Notes: generated from the letters alone by a model not told the origin. 64,000 bases of DNA from Dickeya zeae NCPPB 2538 (GCF_000406165.1 NZ_CM001977.1:1413498-1477497); one strand, 5' to 3'; shown: positions 18,373-26,999, numbered from the stretch's first letter. Translations and numbers: made by a program.

Positions 18373-18382
18373 CTTTCTTCAC
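18158..18382 (-). pseudogene. Truncated, chimeric 3' end of an RND efflux permease gene
   Basis: The last about 70 codons match the C-terminus of the intact RND permease encoded at 27957-31091 (VVPLMVASGASAENQHAIGT onward to the same THVNTPH end). Upstream of VVPL the sequence switches to an unrelated start, GTG followed by KKVVLA, which looks like the beginning of a signal peptide behind AGAGGAAC. The result could be a 74-residue chimeric peptide, but it lacks everything needed for transport. It is a remnant of duplication at the island border. Confidence 0.8.
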
Positions 18383-18849
18383 CTGATTGTTCCTCTGAAA
18401 AAGAAATCCATAAATTCCTGACAGCAGGCAATGGTCCAGCCCTGCCACGCTAAAAACATTCTGCTCAGGCTGCGTCCAGAGCGGCGAAAAAGTTTGCAGA
18501 GATTGTTTGCACAGGATTTCAAAAAATAAACGTCCCTTCGACAACAGCAAACTTACCGCTGCGTGAAGCAGTAAAAAAGCCCGCAATATACATTCAGTTC
18601 TACTAAATTGCGGCCAATAAGAAATAAAACCTTGAAGATTTGATTCCAGTCGCATAATGACAGGCTAACCTGTCATTAGTCTGTTATCCCTTATTAAGCG
18701 CTTGCTTTATATACAGAAGATTTGAGAGAGTAATATCAGATTAACGCGATATCAGCCCATCAGCAGTTTATGCTCTGAGCTCTCAGGAAATGTCATATTC
18801 ACCCGTAAAGTGAGGTTTTTATCTTCAGGCGCATTAAGGAAAGGGAACG
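18383..18849. other. Spacer between RND remnant and histidine kinase gene
   Basis: About 470 bp with no gene that I can support. It contains the perfect inverted repeat at 18655-18678 and AT-rich sequence that may be an orphaned promoter region of the gene whose start was fused to the RND remnant. Confidence 0.5.
18655..18678. promoter_or_regulatory. Inverted repeat, possible operator
   Basis: TAATGACAGG, four bases CTAA, then CCTGTCATTA: perfect 10-bp arms in an AT-rich non-coding stretch about 270 bp upstream of the chimeric GTG start. No T tract follows, so an operator is more likely than a terminator. The binding protein is unknown; the adjacent response regulator is one candidate. Confidence 0.45.
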
Positions 18850-20232
18850 TTAACTTATTTCAACGTAATTAAACCGGAGTCTGAAATGAGCACCATAGGA
18901 ATGATTTTCGCCATAAACAAGTTCTGCGGCTCCACTGTGTAAATCCATAATTTTTCTGACCAGATCGAGACCTAAACCGGTCCCTTTGCCGTCGTGTATC
19001 AGTCTGTGAAATGGCTCAAATACTCTTTCACGCTCAGAGACGGGAATGCCTTTACCTTCGTCCCGGACGTCAATAGAGCCTTCAGACCCGACAGATACCG
19101 ATATCAGGCCAGAATGGCCTCCGTATTTAATGGCATTCTGAATGAGGTTTGTCAGCGCCCGCTCAATCGCGAGAGCATCAGCCATCGTCCAGACTTCATT
19201 TGCTTGCGCATCGAAAGCAATATCATAGCCTGCGCTGATTGCGAGCGGCGCGTTATCAGCTACCACACGCTCTGCCAGCTTTATCAGGTCAACTTTCTCA
19301 GGTTTCATATTGCCTTCCTGAATACGGTGCACATCCAGCAGTTGCCCTGTCAGCACGGTCAGACGGGCTGTGTCCGCCAGTAGGCGATTTTTGAGTGGGC
19401 CGGGCGGAAGTGTTGACAGTCTTGTATTGAGAATTGTGATAGGTGTCCTCAGCTCATGGGCGGCATCTATGAGAAATCGTTTCTGGGATTCCAGACCTTT
19501 ATCCAGCCTGTCAAAAGCACTGTTCACTGTATCAATAAAGGGGGATATTTCTGACGGAACTTCACTACTTTTTAAGCGGATTCCCGCTTTCGTATAGTCA
19601 ATTTTTCTGGCGTCTGCGGCGGCCCGATTAATGCCGGTCAGTGCACGCCTGACCACCCATGGCATGACAATCAGCATAGCAATGATAATGACGAAGGAGA
19701 GAAAAATGACGATCACGATATTTTTTACACCTGAAAGCCTGATGGCCTGCAAAAAGGTGACCGGAATATTCGGGGTGGTCATTATCTTGATAACGCCGGC
19801 AGGCGAGTGAGCCCACTGGATGGTACCTGCGGGTGCACCATCTTTATTGATATCTTGCCCGAGGTCAGCATAAGCGACGGCGTCCATAGCAGGTATGGCG
19901 GATGCGATACCAACGGGGATTGTACCGTATTGGAGTTGCTGGCCAGCTTTGTCTCTTATTACGTACCAGAAGCCGGGAAAGTGCTTCAGATAGGCTTTCA
20001 ACTGGGGACTGGCGTTAACCTCTAATTTGCCCCCTGCATTTCGAAATGTGGACTCCGCAACTGCGTTTGCCGCTGCCCAGGGGTTTGTGCCGTTATTAAT
20101 TTTTCCCGCAGAAATGAAATAAGCCTCGCCAATGAGTTGTAACACTGCAAGGAAGATGAGGAAAAATATCTGGGCAATGATGATTCTTGATGTCAGATGC
20201 CAGCGCAGAGAGCGCGGTTTAAACAGTTTCAT
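18850..20232 (-). CDS. Two-component sensor histidine kinase
   Basis: 460 residues. TM1 at about residues 17-38, a periplasmic sensor domain of roughly 130 residues, TM2 at about 170-192, a HAMP-like linker, then DHp with the phospho-acceptor in DAAHELRTPITIL and an ATPase domain with DEGKGIP and GTGLGLDLVRKI. The arrangement resembles QseC/PmrB-type kinases. Its ATG overlaps the upstream response regulator stop by 4 bp (ATGA), so the pair is co-translated. The signal is unknown. It lies inside the accessory segment bounded by the RND repeats. Confidence 0.88.
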   Translation of the reverse strand: MKLFKPRSLRWHLTSRIIIAQIFFLIFLAVLQLIGEAYFISAGKINNGTNPWAAANAVAESTFRNAGGKLEVNASPQLKAYLKHFPGFWYVIRDKAGQQLQYGTIPVGIASAIPAMDAVAYADLGQDINKDGAPAGTIQWAHSPAGVIKIMTTPNIPVTFLQAIRLSGVKNIVIVIFLSFVIIIAMLIVMPWVVRRALTGINRAAADARKIDYTKAGIRLKSSEVPSEISPFIDTVNSAFDRLDKGLESQKRFLIDAAHELRTPITILNTRLSTLPPGPLKNRLLADTARLTVLTGQLLDVHRIQEGNMKPEKVDLIKLAERVVADNAPLAISAGYDIAFDAQANEVWTMADALAIERALTNLIQNAIKYGGHSGLISVSVGSEGSIDVRDEGKGIPVSERERVFEPFHRLIHDGKGTGLGLDLVRKIMDLHSGAAELVYGENHSYGAHFRLRFNYVEIS

Positions 20233-20903
20233 GATTCCTCATTCATAAAGTAACCAACGCCGCGCACGACATTAATTTTAAGACCACTTCCGGCCTCGGT
20301 CAGTTTGTGCCTGAGCCTGGAGATGTGCAGATCGAGAGCGTTGGGCTGAACCTGATCATTAAACGAGAAGACTGAGGACATAAGCGTTTCCCGTGACACC
20401 ACCCGTCCAAAGCGACGCACCATCGAATCGAGCAAAAGTGTTTCCCTTCGGGTGAGACGAATAACAGCACCGTTTACGCTGGCTTCGCCGTTAATGTGAT
20501 CGAACGTCAGGGAACCCACGGTAACTACGTCATCCTGTAACGTCGATGGCCTTCTGATCAATGCCCGAATACGGGCAAGAAGCTCCGAAAAATCAAAAGG
20601 CTTAGCCAGGTAGTCATCGGCTCCTTCATCAAGCCCTGCGATTTTATCGGTGATGTCACCTCTGGCCGACAGGACAAGCACTGGATACGTTTTACCTGCC
20701 GCTCTCATGCTTCTGATAAGTTCAATGCCATCTCCACCCGGGAGTTGCCGGTCCAGAATAACTAAGTCGTAACCGTATTGAGCAATAGCTTCAGATGCTT
20801 CAGCAAGCGTCCCGGCATGGTCTGTCAGGAAATGGTGATGACTCAGTGCTTCGGCAAGCACTTCTGCCATTTCTGGCTCATCTTCAACGAGTAAAATTTT
20901 CAT
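20229..20903 (-). CDS. OmpR/PhoB-family response regulator
   Basis: 224 residues: receiver domain with acidic pair (VEDEPE at residues 6-11), phospho-acceptor Asp in VILDRQLPGGDG and Lys in YLAKPFDFSELLARI. A winged-helix DNA-binding domain follows (VIRLTRRETLLLDSMVRRFGRVVSRETLM, then LDLHISRLRHKL). It is the partner of the kinase gene that overlaps its stop. A small lipoprotein gene starts 180 bp away on the opposite strand and is a likely target. Confidence 0.9.
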   Translation of the reverse strand: MKILLVEDEPEMAEVLAEALSHHHFLTDHAGTLAEASEAIAQYGYDLVILDRQLPGGDGIELIRSMRAAGKTYPVLVLSARGDITDKIAGLDEGADDYLAKPFDFSELLARIRALIRRPSTLQDDVVTVGSLTFDHINGEASVNGAVIRLTRRETLLLDSMVRRFGRVVSRETLMSSVFSFNDQVQPNALDLHISRLRHKLTEAGSGLKINVVRGVGYFMNEES

Positions 20904-21082
20904 TTTCAGTGCCAGTTAACCTATTAATTCGAATATTTTATCAACTAAATCATGGGGTTCATAATTATAAAAATTTTCGACAGGACAGACTAATGACAGG
21001 TTGGAAAAGTAACATTGCCAGCGTAATTAAGGTTGATTTGGTCCTCCGGACAAAATTATTGATTCAAGCAAGGAGATTTATT

Positions 21083-21415
21083 GTGAACATCATCAAACTG
21101 GGCATGGCTGCAGCTGCAGCGTTAACCATCGCAGGCTGCTCTTCAATGCAGGCATCAATAAAGGATGAATACAAATTTTACCTTGCCGGACCCGGTAGCG
21201 ACTTCTCTCAGCCTGTAGGTACGCTGGACCGTAGCGGAAGACTGAACATCACATACAAAAACGAAACCTATACAGGACAGAACGCAAACAACGTCATTGA
21301 AGCCAAAGGCAGCAATGGCGGAAAAATGCGCTGTGCCTATAAAATGCCCGGTGATGTGGCAACAGGCACCTGTACAACGTCAAACGGCACCGTCCTGAAT
21401 ATGAAGTTTGATTAA
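21083..21415 (+). CDS. Small lipoprotein, divergent from the two-component system
   Basis: About 110 residues starting with GTG at 21083, with AAGGAG 7-8 bp upstream. The signal is VNIIKLGMAAAAALTIAGC with the lipobox cysteine at residue 19. The mature part has a short beta-rich region with two cysteines (RCAYKM and TCTTS) and the motif YKNETYTGQN. I do not recognise the family. A longer open frame from 20795 would run through the response-regulator promoter, so I reject it. Divergent placement next to a sensor/regulator pair suggests it is either a target or an accessory to sensing. Confidence 0.65.
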   Translation: MNIIKLGMAAAAALTIAGCSSMQASIKDEYKFYLAGPGSDFSQPVGTLDRSGRLNITYKNETYTGQNANNVIEAKGSNGGKMRCAYKMPGDVATGTCTTSNGTVLNMKFD

Positions 21416-21466
21416 TTCACTGAGTTTTTAATGTAAGTCCTCAGTTTAAAAATGTCTGAACATGAT

Positions 21467-21494
21467 AAAGCCCCGTATGGTTTGTGGGGCTTTT
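21467..21494. terminator. Intrinsic terminator after the small lipoprotein gene
   Basis: AAAGCCCC, 11-base loop, GGGGCTTT followed by TTGCATTT. It lies about 50 bp after the lipoprotein stop. A small 73-codon reading frame over this spot is therefore unlikely to be a gene. Confidence 0.8.
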
Positions 21495-21640
21495 GCATTT
21501 ATTTGTACTTTAATAGATTACCCTGCTATTTGATTAAAAATAAAATTCTGGAACTGCTAGAATTCTGTTTTGAGTTAGAGATTGAAGTTGAACGGTTTAT
21601 AGATATACAGGAAAGTTTCCATCGCAAAATACATAACAGA

Positions 21641-22534
21641 TTAGTGGCGATATCGGAGCGTTTCTACGAGTAAAGAGAACGCAGAAGAGTGGTGCCTGCG
21701 ATTAGGATAGTAAAGATGATAACCCGGTATGTCCGGCGTGAATGTATCGAGTACCTGGATAAGTTCTCCGCTGTCTATAAAACCCTGCACCTGGTCAAGG
21801 TGGATATATCCCAGACCATGACCATCAAGCACTGCGTTGACCAGTAGCTCAATAGTATTCACGACCAGTTGTCCTTTACCTTTAACTTTTATTTCACGTC
21901 CGTCACTCATAAGGCGCCATCCTATTACTGTGCCAGATGTTGGCAGCCGGAAGTTGATGACGTTATGATTGACTATCTCAGTGGGTATTTTTGGCGCTGG
22001 AAATCTTGTCAGATAGGCCGGACTGGCAACGATTGCCATTGGGATGTCTGGACCAATCCGCATAGCAATCATGTCCCTGTCGATCTCTCCTCCAAGGCGG
22101 ATGCCAGCATCAAACTGATTGGCCACAATGTCCACCAGTGCATGATCAACATTGATTTCAATATGAATTTCTGGGTTTTCTGGTAGCAATCTCTTAATGG
22201 CAGGCATGAGTATCGTCTTTGCCGCATGTTCCACCGTCGTGAGCCGAATCGTTCCGGAAGGCCGGTCGCGCAGATCACCGAGAGAGCTAATCATAAGGTC
22301 GAGGTCATGAAGCATCGGGCCAAGCTTCGCAAGCAGGCGCTCTCCAGCCTCTGTTGGCGCAACACTTCGTGTCGTGCGTGCCAGAAGTCGTAGACCCAGA
22401 CGTTCCTCAACACGGCGAATTATCTGGCTCAGGGCTGATTGCGCCATCCCCAGCCGGAGGGCAGCTTTGGTAAAGCTACGTTCTTCAGCAACAACCACGA
22501 ACGCTGTCAGATCCGCAATTTCGTCGCGACGCAA
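21641..22534 (-). CDS. LysR family transcriptional regulator
   Basis: 297 residues. N-terminal winged helix with the typical FVVVAEERSFTKAALRLGMAQSALSQIIRRVEERLGLRLL (in about residues 12-50) and a periplasmic-binding-protein-like effector domain. It is divergent from the ene-reductase gene, with 156 bp between the starts, and probably controls it. A perfect 18-bp palindrome lies 20 bp before its start codon. The end of the gene runs to within 150 bp of the lipoprotein terminator. Confidence 0.88.
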   Translation of the reverse strand: MRRDEIADLTAFVVVAEERSFTKAALRLGMAQSALSQIIRRVEERLGLRLLARTTRSVAPTEAGERLLAKLGPMLHDLDLMISSLGDLRDRPSGTIRLTTVEHAAKTILMPAIKRLLPENPEIHIEINVDHALVDIVANQFDAGIRLGGEIDRDMIAMRIGPDIPMAIVASPAYLTRFPAPKIPTEIVNHNVINFRLPTSGTVIGWRLMSDGREIKVKGKGQLVVNTIELLVNAVLDGHGLGYIHLDQVQGFIDSGELIQVLDTFTPDIPGYHLYYPNRRHHSSAFSLLVETLRYRH

Positions 22535-22553
22535 AGCTTCCTCTCTATATCAT

Positions 22554-22571
22554 TTATCATTTAAATGATAA
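22554..22571. promoter_or_regulatory. Perfect palindrome before the LysR gene
   Basis: TTATCATTTAAATGATAA is a perfect 18-bp palindrome between the LysR gene and the ene-reductase gene. It contains ATCAT-N4-ATGAT. It fits an autoregulatory operator next to the LysR start, though the T-N11-A core typical of LysR sites is only loosely met. Confidence 0.5.
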
Positions 22572-22690
22572 GGCTAAGTGTTTTTATGCATCTAGTCTAC
22601 TTAATCAATCCCCTTTATGTTAAGCGAATGCATTGTTTCCTGGCCCTCCCGGGTCAAAAAATTTAGCAGCTCTAATACCGAGGAAATCTT

Positions 22691-23842
22691 GTGAATTATT
22701 TAAATTCCCTCTTTGATACTTTTCGCTTAAAGAATGGTATGACGCTCAGAAATCGCGTCATCATGACGCCGATGACAACCTGGTCGGCAAACCCAGACGG
22801 GACCATCTCCGATCAGGAAATAGCCTTTGTACGAGCGCGTGCAAAAGATGTTGGTATGGTCATTACGGGATGTACGCACGTCACCCCGGAAGGCATCGGC
22901 TTTACCGATGAGTTCGCTGCCTACGATGATCGCTTCATCCCCAGCCTGCGCAAGCTGGCACAAGCAGCGAAGAGTGGTGGTGCTCCCGCCATCCTGCAGA
23001 TCTTTCATGCTGGCAGTAAGGCTGTGCCAGAACTCGTTCCGAGCGGTCGGATAGTTGGCCCCAGTGAGATGGACGTGCCCGCCGGTCTGTTTAACCGAGG
23101 AGGAAACGCTGTCACTGCTCTGGAACATAGTGAGATTGAAAGCATAATAAAGGCATTTGGTGATGCAACACGGCGGGCCATCGAAGCTGGTTTTGATGGC
23201 GTTGAGCTGCATGGCGCGCATGGATTTCTCCTTCAGGATTTTTTCTCACCCCTGGCTAATAAACGTGATGACAAATGGGGCGGCTCTGTGGACAAAAGGC
23301 TTCACTTCCCTCTGGCGGTCGTTCAGGCCATTAAGCAGGTCATTGAGGTTCACGCGGATCGGCCATTTGCTTTGGGATATCGTATTTCACCAGAAGAACA
23401 TGCTGATGGAGGCTTACGGATAGCCGATACGAAGGTGCTGCTTAACGCTCTGGTCAACGCTGGTGTTGATTATATCCACGCCTCTTTGCACGACGTACTC
23501 AATGGAAAGCCGAAAGAGGATGATCGCGGTAAGACGACCACACAATTACTTATTGAGCATGTGGGCAACCGCGTTCCTTTGATTGCAGCAGGAGGATTGA
23601 GGACACCTGCGCAAGCCCAGGCAGCATTAGACCTGGGCCTCTCATTAACAGCAATCGGCCAGGCACTGGTTATTAATCCGGATTGGGTCGCACTGGCCAA
23701 AGCTAATCGCGCAGATGAAATTGTGAATACCCTCAATACATCCTCTGTACCGGCTCTGAGTATCCCGGACAAACTTTGGGGGATGATTCAGAAGTCAGAG
23801 GGCTGGTTTCCACTGGCTGAGAATGAGCAGGCAACCAAGTAA
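22691..23842 (+). CDS. Old-yellow-enzyme family NADH:flavin oxidoreductase
   Basis: 383 residues of the FMN-dependent ene-reductase TIM barrel: LRNRVIMTPMTTW near the start, the His-containing GVELHGAHGFLLQDFFSPLANKRDD block (written in parts: ELHGAHGFLLQ at about residue 176 and DDKWGGS after it), and the phosphate-binding LIAAGGLRTPAQAQAALD near the C-terminus. It reduces activated C=C bonds or nitro compounds. AGGAAATCTTG precedes the ATG. Divergent from the LysR gene, which is its likely regulator, and followed 176 bp later by an NTF2-like gene. Confidence 0.88.
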   Translation: MNYLNSLFDTFRLKNGMTLRNRVIMTPMTTWSANPDGTISDQEIAFVRARAKDVGMVITGCTHVTPEGIGFTDEFAAYDDRFIPSLRKLAQAAKSGGAPAILQIFHAGSKAVPELVPSGRIVGPSEMDVPAGLFNRGGNAVTALEHSEIESIIKAFGDATRRAIEAGFDGVELHGAHGFLLQDFFSPLANKRDDKWGGSVDKRLHFPLAVVQAIKQVIEVHADRPFALGYRISPEEHADGGLRIADTKVLLNALVNAGVDYIHASLHDVLNGKPKEDDRGKTTTQLLIEHVGNRVPLIAAGGLRTPAQAQAALDLGLSLTAIGQALVINPDWVALAKANRADEIVNTLNTSSVPALSIPDKLWGMIQKSEGWFPLAENEQATK

Positions 23843-24018
23843 CGTTTATCAAATCCAAATCATTTCTTAGCAGTGCAGATACTGAATAGAAGACACACGG
23901 GGTTGCATTGCAGCATAAATTTATCGGGTATCGTGTCCAGCGAGTTTTAAGTCGCCAACACTCATGGCTGCCAAAATCAGGATCCCGATACCACTCGCAC
24001 ACTTAGTGAGGAATAATA

Positions 24019-24423
24019 ATGAGTAAGACATTGAATGAAGAGCTGGTGAAAATTGAAGCGGCAGCAGTAGCTTACCTGACTGCATTCAATCGTGCCGACA
24101 TTCCTGCTTTAATCGAAACCTATACTCATGATGGCGTGCTTATGGGGCCGGGCAGGCCAGCGTCAATAGGCAAGGATGAGCTTGAGCTGGCCTATCATAG
24201 CGTATTTGAAACAACCGGCTTCAGTATGAAATATGAAATAAAGGAAGTGGAGCAAATCAGCCCCGACTGGGCATTCGTTCGAAGCGCGACGGAAGGAACA
24301 GAAACAGACAACGCGACGAGCATCGTCACTCCAGCAGCGTATCAGGAGCTGTTTCTGCTACATAAGCCCGCTGCTGGAGCATGGAAGATTGCGCGATACT
24401 GCACTACCAAGATAAGTTCATAA
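24019..24423 (+). CDS. SnoaL/NTF2-like fold protein
   Basis: 134 residues of the DUF4440/SgcJ group: EEELVK-like N-terminal helix (KIEAAAVAYLTAFNRADIPAL) followed by YTHDGVLMGPGRPASIGKDEL and a beta-sheet half ending in AYQELFLLHKPAAGAWKIARY. The fold binds small hydrophobic molecules and is often encoded beside oxidoreductases. TGAGGAATAATA precedes the ATG. It may form a transcription unit with the ene-reductase gene, but the 176-bp gap leaves this open. Enzymatic role unknown. Confidence 0.75.
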   Translation: MSKTLNEELVKIEAAAVAYLTAFNRADIPALIETYTHDGVLMGPGRPASIGKDELELAYHSVFETTGFSMKYEIKEVEQISPDWAFVRSATEGTETDNATSIVTPAAYQELFLLHKPAAGAWKIARYCTTKISS

Positions 24424-24506
24424 GTATGCCCCAGAACTGACGGTAAGATGAGTAGCGGACAAGGCAGCAACAGCCTATGCTATCTCAGTAATATCAGTAT
24501 GTTAAA

Positions 24507-24540
24507 GCGTCCGTTTTATGATTTTTCATAAGACGGACGC
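24507..24540. terminator. Strong hairpin after the NTF2-like gene
   Basis: GCGTCCGT, one wobble pair, TTATGA, four-base loop, then TCATAA and ACGGACGC: about 15 paired bases. It lies 85 bp after the gene stop. There is no long T tract on the plus strand; TTTAA follows on the minus strand. Confidence 0.65.
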
Positions 24541-24639
24541 CCTGTTTATGGCATGACTAAATCTGTGTTTCCGAAATATTTAGTACTGAGCAGACCGTCA
24601 ACGCGGGAATATTGGGTATGTACATGCATTCAGAATCAT

Positions 24640-24730
24640 TTTTTCCTGCCTTTACCCAGAGGATGGTTCTCCGGGTGGTATTAAACTTCCGCGCAATGGC
24701 GCTTATACTGACCCCAGCCTTAATACGCAC
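24640..24730 (-). pseudogene. Remnant of a serine recombinase C-terminal helix-turn-helix
   Basis: Read on the minus strand from 24730, the frame gives VRIKAGVSISAIARKFNTT followed by RRTILWVKAG, which is the helix-turn-helix end of resolvase/invertase proteins. No catalytic domain is present and the flanking frames are broken. It marks a past recombinase gene inside the accessory segment. The call rests on a short match only. Confidence 0.5.
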
Positions 24731-24822
24731 ATGAGCGAAAGGTCCGATATGAGCGGGGAGCGGAAGTTGGCGCTAAAAAGATGACTACCGATGCCGTGTC
24801 GATTCACTGCTCAAAGCAAAAA

Positions 24823-25299
24823 TTACAGGGTAAAACCACCATCACCCACTTGCGCCAGTGCATACCATTTCATCAACTCAGCCGTTCCCGGCTCGTTTTC
24901 GGCGGGGGCCCATGGGGCCATATCTTGCTCAGCTACTGGCTGGTAACCCCCGTGTTTTACCTCAAAAATAACGCCTCCTTTATCCATCGACAACACTGCA
25001 TGCCAGGTCCCAGCATCCATTTCCAGCACCTTGCAGTCTTCACCTAACACAACGCGGTGGGTCACGTTGCCTTCGTCATCAAAATTCAATACCAAAAAGC
25101 GTCCGATGAGGGATGTCAGCAGCTCAAACGTGTGCGGGTGGCGGTGAGGGCGAACATAGGTACCCGGTTCCATAGCGATAGCCAGGCGCTGAACAGGATC
25201 GCTCAATTCAGGGTGGAGATTACGATGAGCACGTAAGCGAGGGGAATTTTCAGCCTGTTCGCTTTGTTCTTGTAGATCACTGAACGTAATTTGTTTCAT
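24823..25299 (-). CDS. WbuC-family cupin metalloprotein
   Basis: 158 residues with a single cupin barrel: MEPGTYVRPHRHPHTFELL supplies the metal-binding histidines, and EMDAGTWHAVLSMDKGGVIFEV the second cupin motif. WbuC genes usually lie in O-antigen or exopolysaccharide loci; here the gene stands alone in an accessory segment, so its pathway is unclear. The 25299 ATG is preceded by AAAGGCTAAT. Downstream is the recombinase remnant. Confidence 0.8.
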   Translation of the reverse strand: MKQITFSDLQEQSEQAENSPRLRAHRNLHPELSDPVQRLAIAMEPGTYVRPHRHPHTFELLTSLIGRFLVLNFDDEGNVTHRVVLGEDCKVLEMDAGTWHAVLSMDKGGVIFEVKHGGYQPVAEQDMAPWAPAENEPGTAELMKWYALAQVGDGGFTL

Positions 25300-25676
25300 A
25301 TTAGCCTTTGTGAATGTAGGTCGCTCACAGGAACCCGGATGCCGTGAGGTTTTATGCTATCAATATCTTTTAATCATGAGTGTTTCAACTTTCCAAAGCA
25401 GAAACAGGATTTGTTACTTTTACTGAAAATAGCTTATCAATTTTTCGCCTATGTATCAGATCATTCATTGCATGGTGTCAACGGGGTATGTTCTGCTCTT
25501 CGGTGAAAATTACATATTATCGATAGTAATGTCCGCTCCTGGCACGCAGCGGACAGGCTGCGTGACCATCATGTCGGCTGTGAGCGAGTTGCAGACGTTA
25601 CAGTATTCCATCCAAAATAGTTTTAAAACTATAGCGGAAAAATAACGCCTAATCTTTCACGCATTCATAGAATTTA
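25300..25676. other. Spacer with a GTCCGCT repeat copy
   Basis: About 380 bp without a gene. The repeat copy at 25531-25553 sits in it. 25561-25640 has no family resemblance in any frame. Confidence 0.5.
25531..25554. repeat. GTCCGCT...AGCGGACA short repeat, copy B
   Basis: GTCCGCTCCTGGCACGCAGC followed by GGACA: inverted arms GTCCGCT/AGCGGAC around CCTGGCACGC. Related copies are at 18018 (A), 26822 (C) and 27814 (D). Confidence 0.6.
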
Positions 25677-26606
25677 CTAACAATTAGTTTGTGTAGTTTC
25701 TTTTTCAACAATCTCATCTACTAACCTTCTAAAATCAATAATTTTCCCTGTGGCTACTGATTTAGATAGCAAGTTATTAATTTCATCCTGATTATATTTA
25801 TCTCCCTCTAGTGTCTTAATATTGCTAATTACTATCTCTTTAGATACTGATGCCATGCCTTTAATTAACAATAGTGCTTTTAAAGCCGTAATAAATTTAG
25901 TGCGTTCATCACATGACAAACCATGTATCAATAGTATGTCTGCCATTCTTAAATATGTAAAACTTGAATTATCCAATTCAATTTTTTTTGAGATTTCTGT
26001 TAATCTCAGACGAGCGATTATGTAAAATAGAAAATCTTGCTTATAGCCAACCCCTAACGTTGAAAGTCGGCTCATAAATATTATGGACATGATGAAAACA
26101 GCCACGCCAGTAAGTATCCCGCCAGATATGGAATTATCTTTCTTGGAATCGGAATTTTTCTTTATATCACCAAGTATCTCATCACTTCTTAAAGTAAAGT
26201 CAGGGCTTACATTACTTTCATTGCTAGATAACAAAGCAGAGATTACGAATTGTTCATCAGGATGCATTTTTTGCAGTTCTATTTTCAAGAGATCACTTGC
26301 AGAAGATACTTTAGGCTCCAACCCCTTGAGATCATATAGTTTGTATGCTTGGATAACTCCTTTATTTATACTTAAGTCAGCAGATATTTTAGTAAGGAAA
26401 CGTTTTCCGCTATTTTTAATGGTGATCGATATAATCCTTTGAAAACTATCGGACGCTTGAATTTCCGGACCATTAGTTACTAAATATGTAAGCTCTGCCT
26501 TTGGTTCGACGGCGATATCATATAATTTTGGCAGCACAGAAAAGAAACCGGCTATTAAAGCTGGAGTTAATGCATATAGCAAAACTTGTTTCCATTCAAT
26601 TTTCAA
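25677..26606 (-). CDS. Hypothetical two-TM membrane protein, AT-rich
   Basis: I do not recognise this 309-residue protein. TM1 is at about residues 9-25 and TM2 at about 161-179. The roughly 135 residues between them form a beta-rich domain that would be extracytoplasmic if the N-terminus is inside (contains ITIKNSGKRFLTKISADLSI). The C-terminal 130 residues are helical, charged and cytoplasmic, ending in EKETTQTNC. The start is TTG at 26606 with AGGGG about 6 bp upstream. Base composition is much more AT-rich than the flanking core genes, suggesting transfer. It lies beside another AT-rich orphan gene. Confidence 0.6.
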   Translation of the reverse strand: MKIEWKQVLLYALTPALIAGFFSVLPKLYDIAVEPKAELTYLVTNGPEIQASDSFQRIISITIKNSGKRFLTKISADLSINKGVIQAYKLYDLKGLEPKVSSASDLLKIELQKMHPDEQFVISALLSSNESNVSPDFTLRSDEILGDIKKNSDSKKDNSISGGILTGVAVFIMSIIFMSRLSTLGVGYKQDFLFYIIARLRLTEISKKIELDNSSFTYLRMADILLIHGLSCDERTKFITALKALLLIKGMASVSKEIVISNIKTLEGDKYNQDEINNLLSKSVATGKIIDFRRLVDEIVEKETTQTNC

Positions 26607-26997
26607 AATCAGCCCCTATTTACATTAATGATTTCTTCTAATTTTAATATACAAATATAATATCAAAAAACCATACACAGTAACATCGCTACTATTAAAA
26701 TTAACGCTCCATTATATCAGAACTGTAAAAACCAGTTAATCTAATTGAGTAGGATTGATGAAAAATAACTAAAATGTAACTAACTTGATATTTTTCAGTG
26801 CGTTGCTGAAATTTTAGTACAGCTCCTGGCACAAAGCGGACATACCCCTTAAGTAAATGTCCGCTAAGAGCGAGAAGCGGACGTTCACAGTTGTTCTGCA
26901 ACAGATGAAGGCTTGTTAACGTAGTCACAAATTAATCTACGGGGAGCTGGTCACGTGAAGCATCCAAACATCTAAAAAAACACCCGAAGGTGCTTTT
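26607..26997. other. Spacer between the two AT-rich orphan genes
   Basis: About 390 bp, AT-rich to 26815, then repeat copy C and a second GTCCGCT/AGCGGAC pair at 26859-26881. It ends in the hairpin at 26974-26999. No gene seen. Confidence 0.5.
26822..26842. repeat. GCTCCTGGCACAAAGCGGACA short repeat, copy C
   Basis: Same core CTCCTGGCACAAAGCGGAC as in copies A, B and D. Forty bases downstream an independent GTCCGCT...AGCGGAC inverted pair appears at 26859-26881. Confidence 0.6.
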
Positions 26998-26999
26998 TT
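26974..26999. terminator. Intrinsic terminator of the HEPN-like gene
   Basis: A7 then CACC, loop CGAA, GGTG, C, T6: an A/T-flanked hairpin that can work on both strands. It abuts the stop codon of the minus-strand gene at 26998. Confidence 0.75.

Noticed and set aside
20795..21082. N-terminal extension of the small lipoprotein
   Set aside because: It overlaps the response-regulator gene and its promoter; the GTG at 21083 has AAGGAG and begins the lipoprotein signal.
21452..21673. 73-codon plus-strand frame after the lipoprotein gene
   Set aside because: It runs through an intrinsic terminator and overlaps the end of the LysR gene on the other strand.
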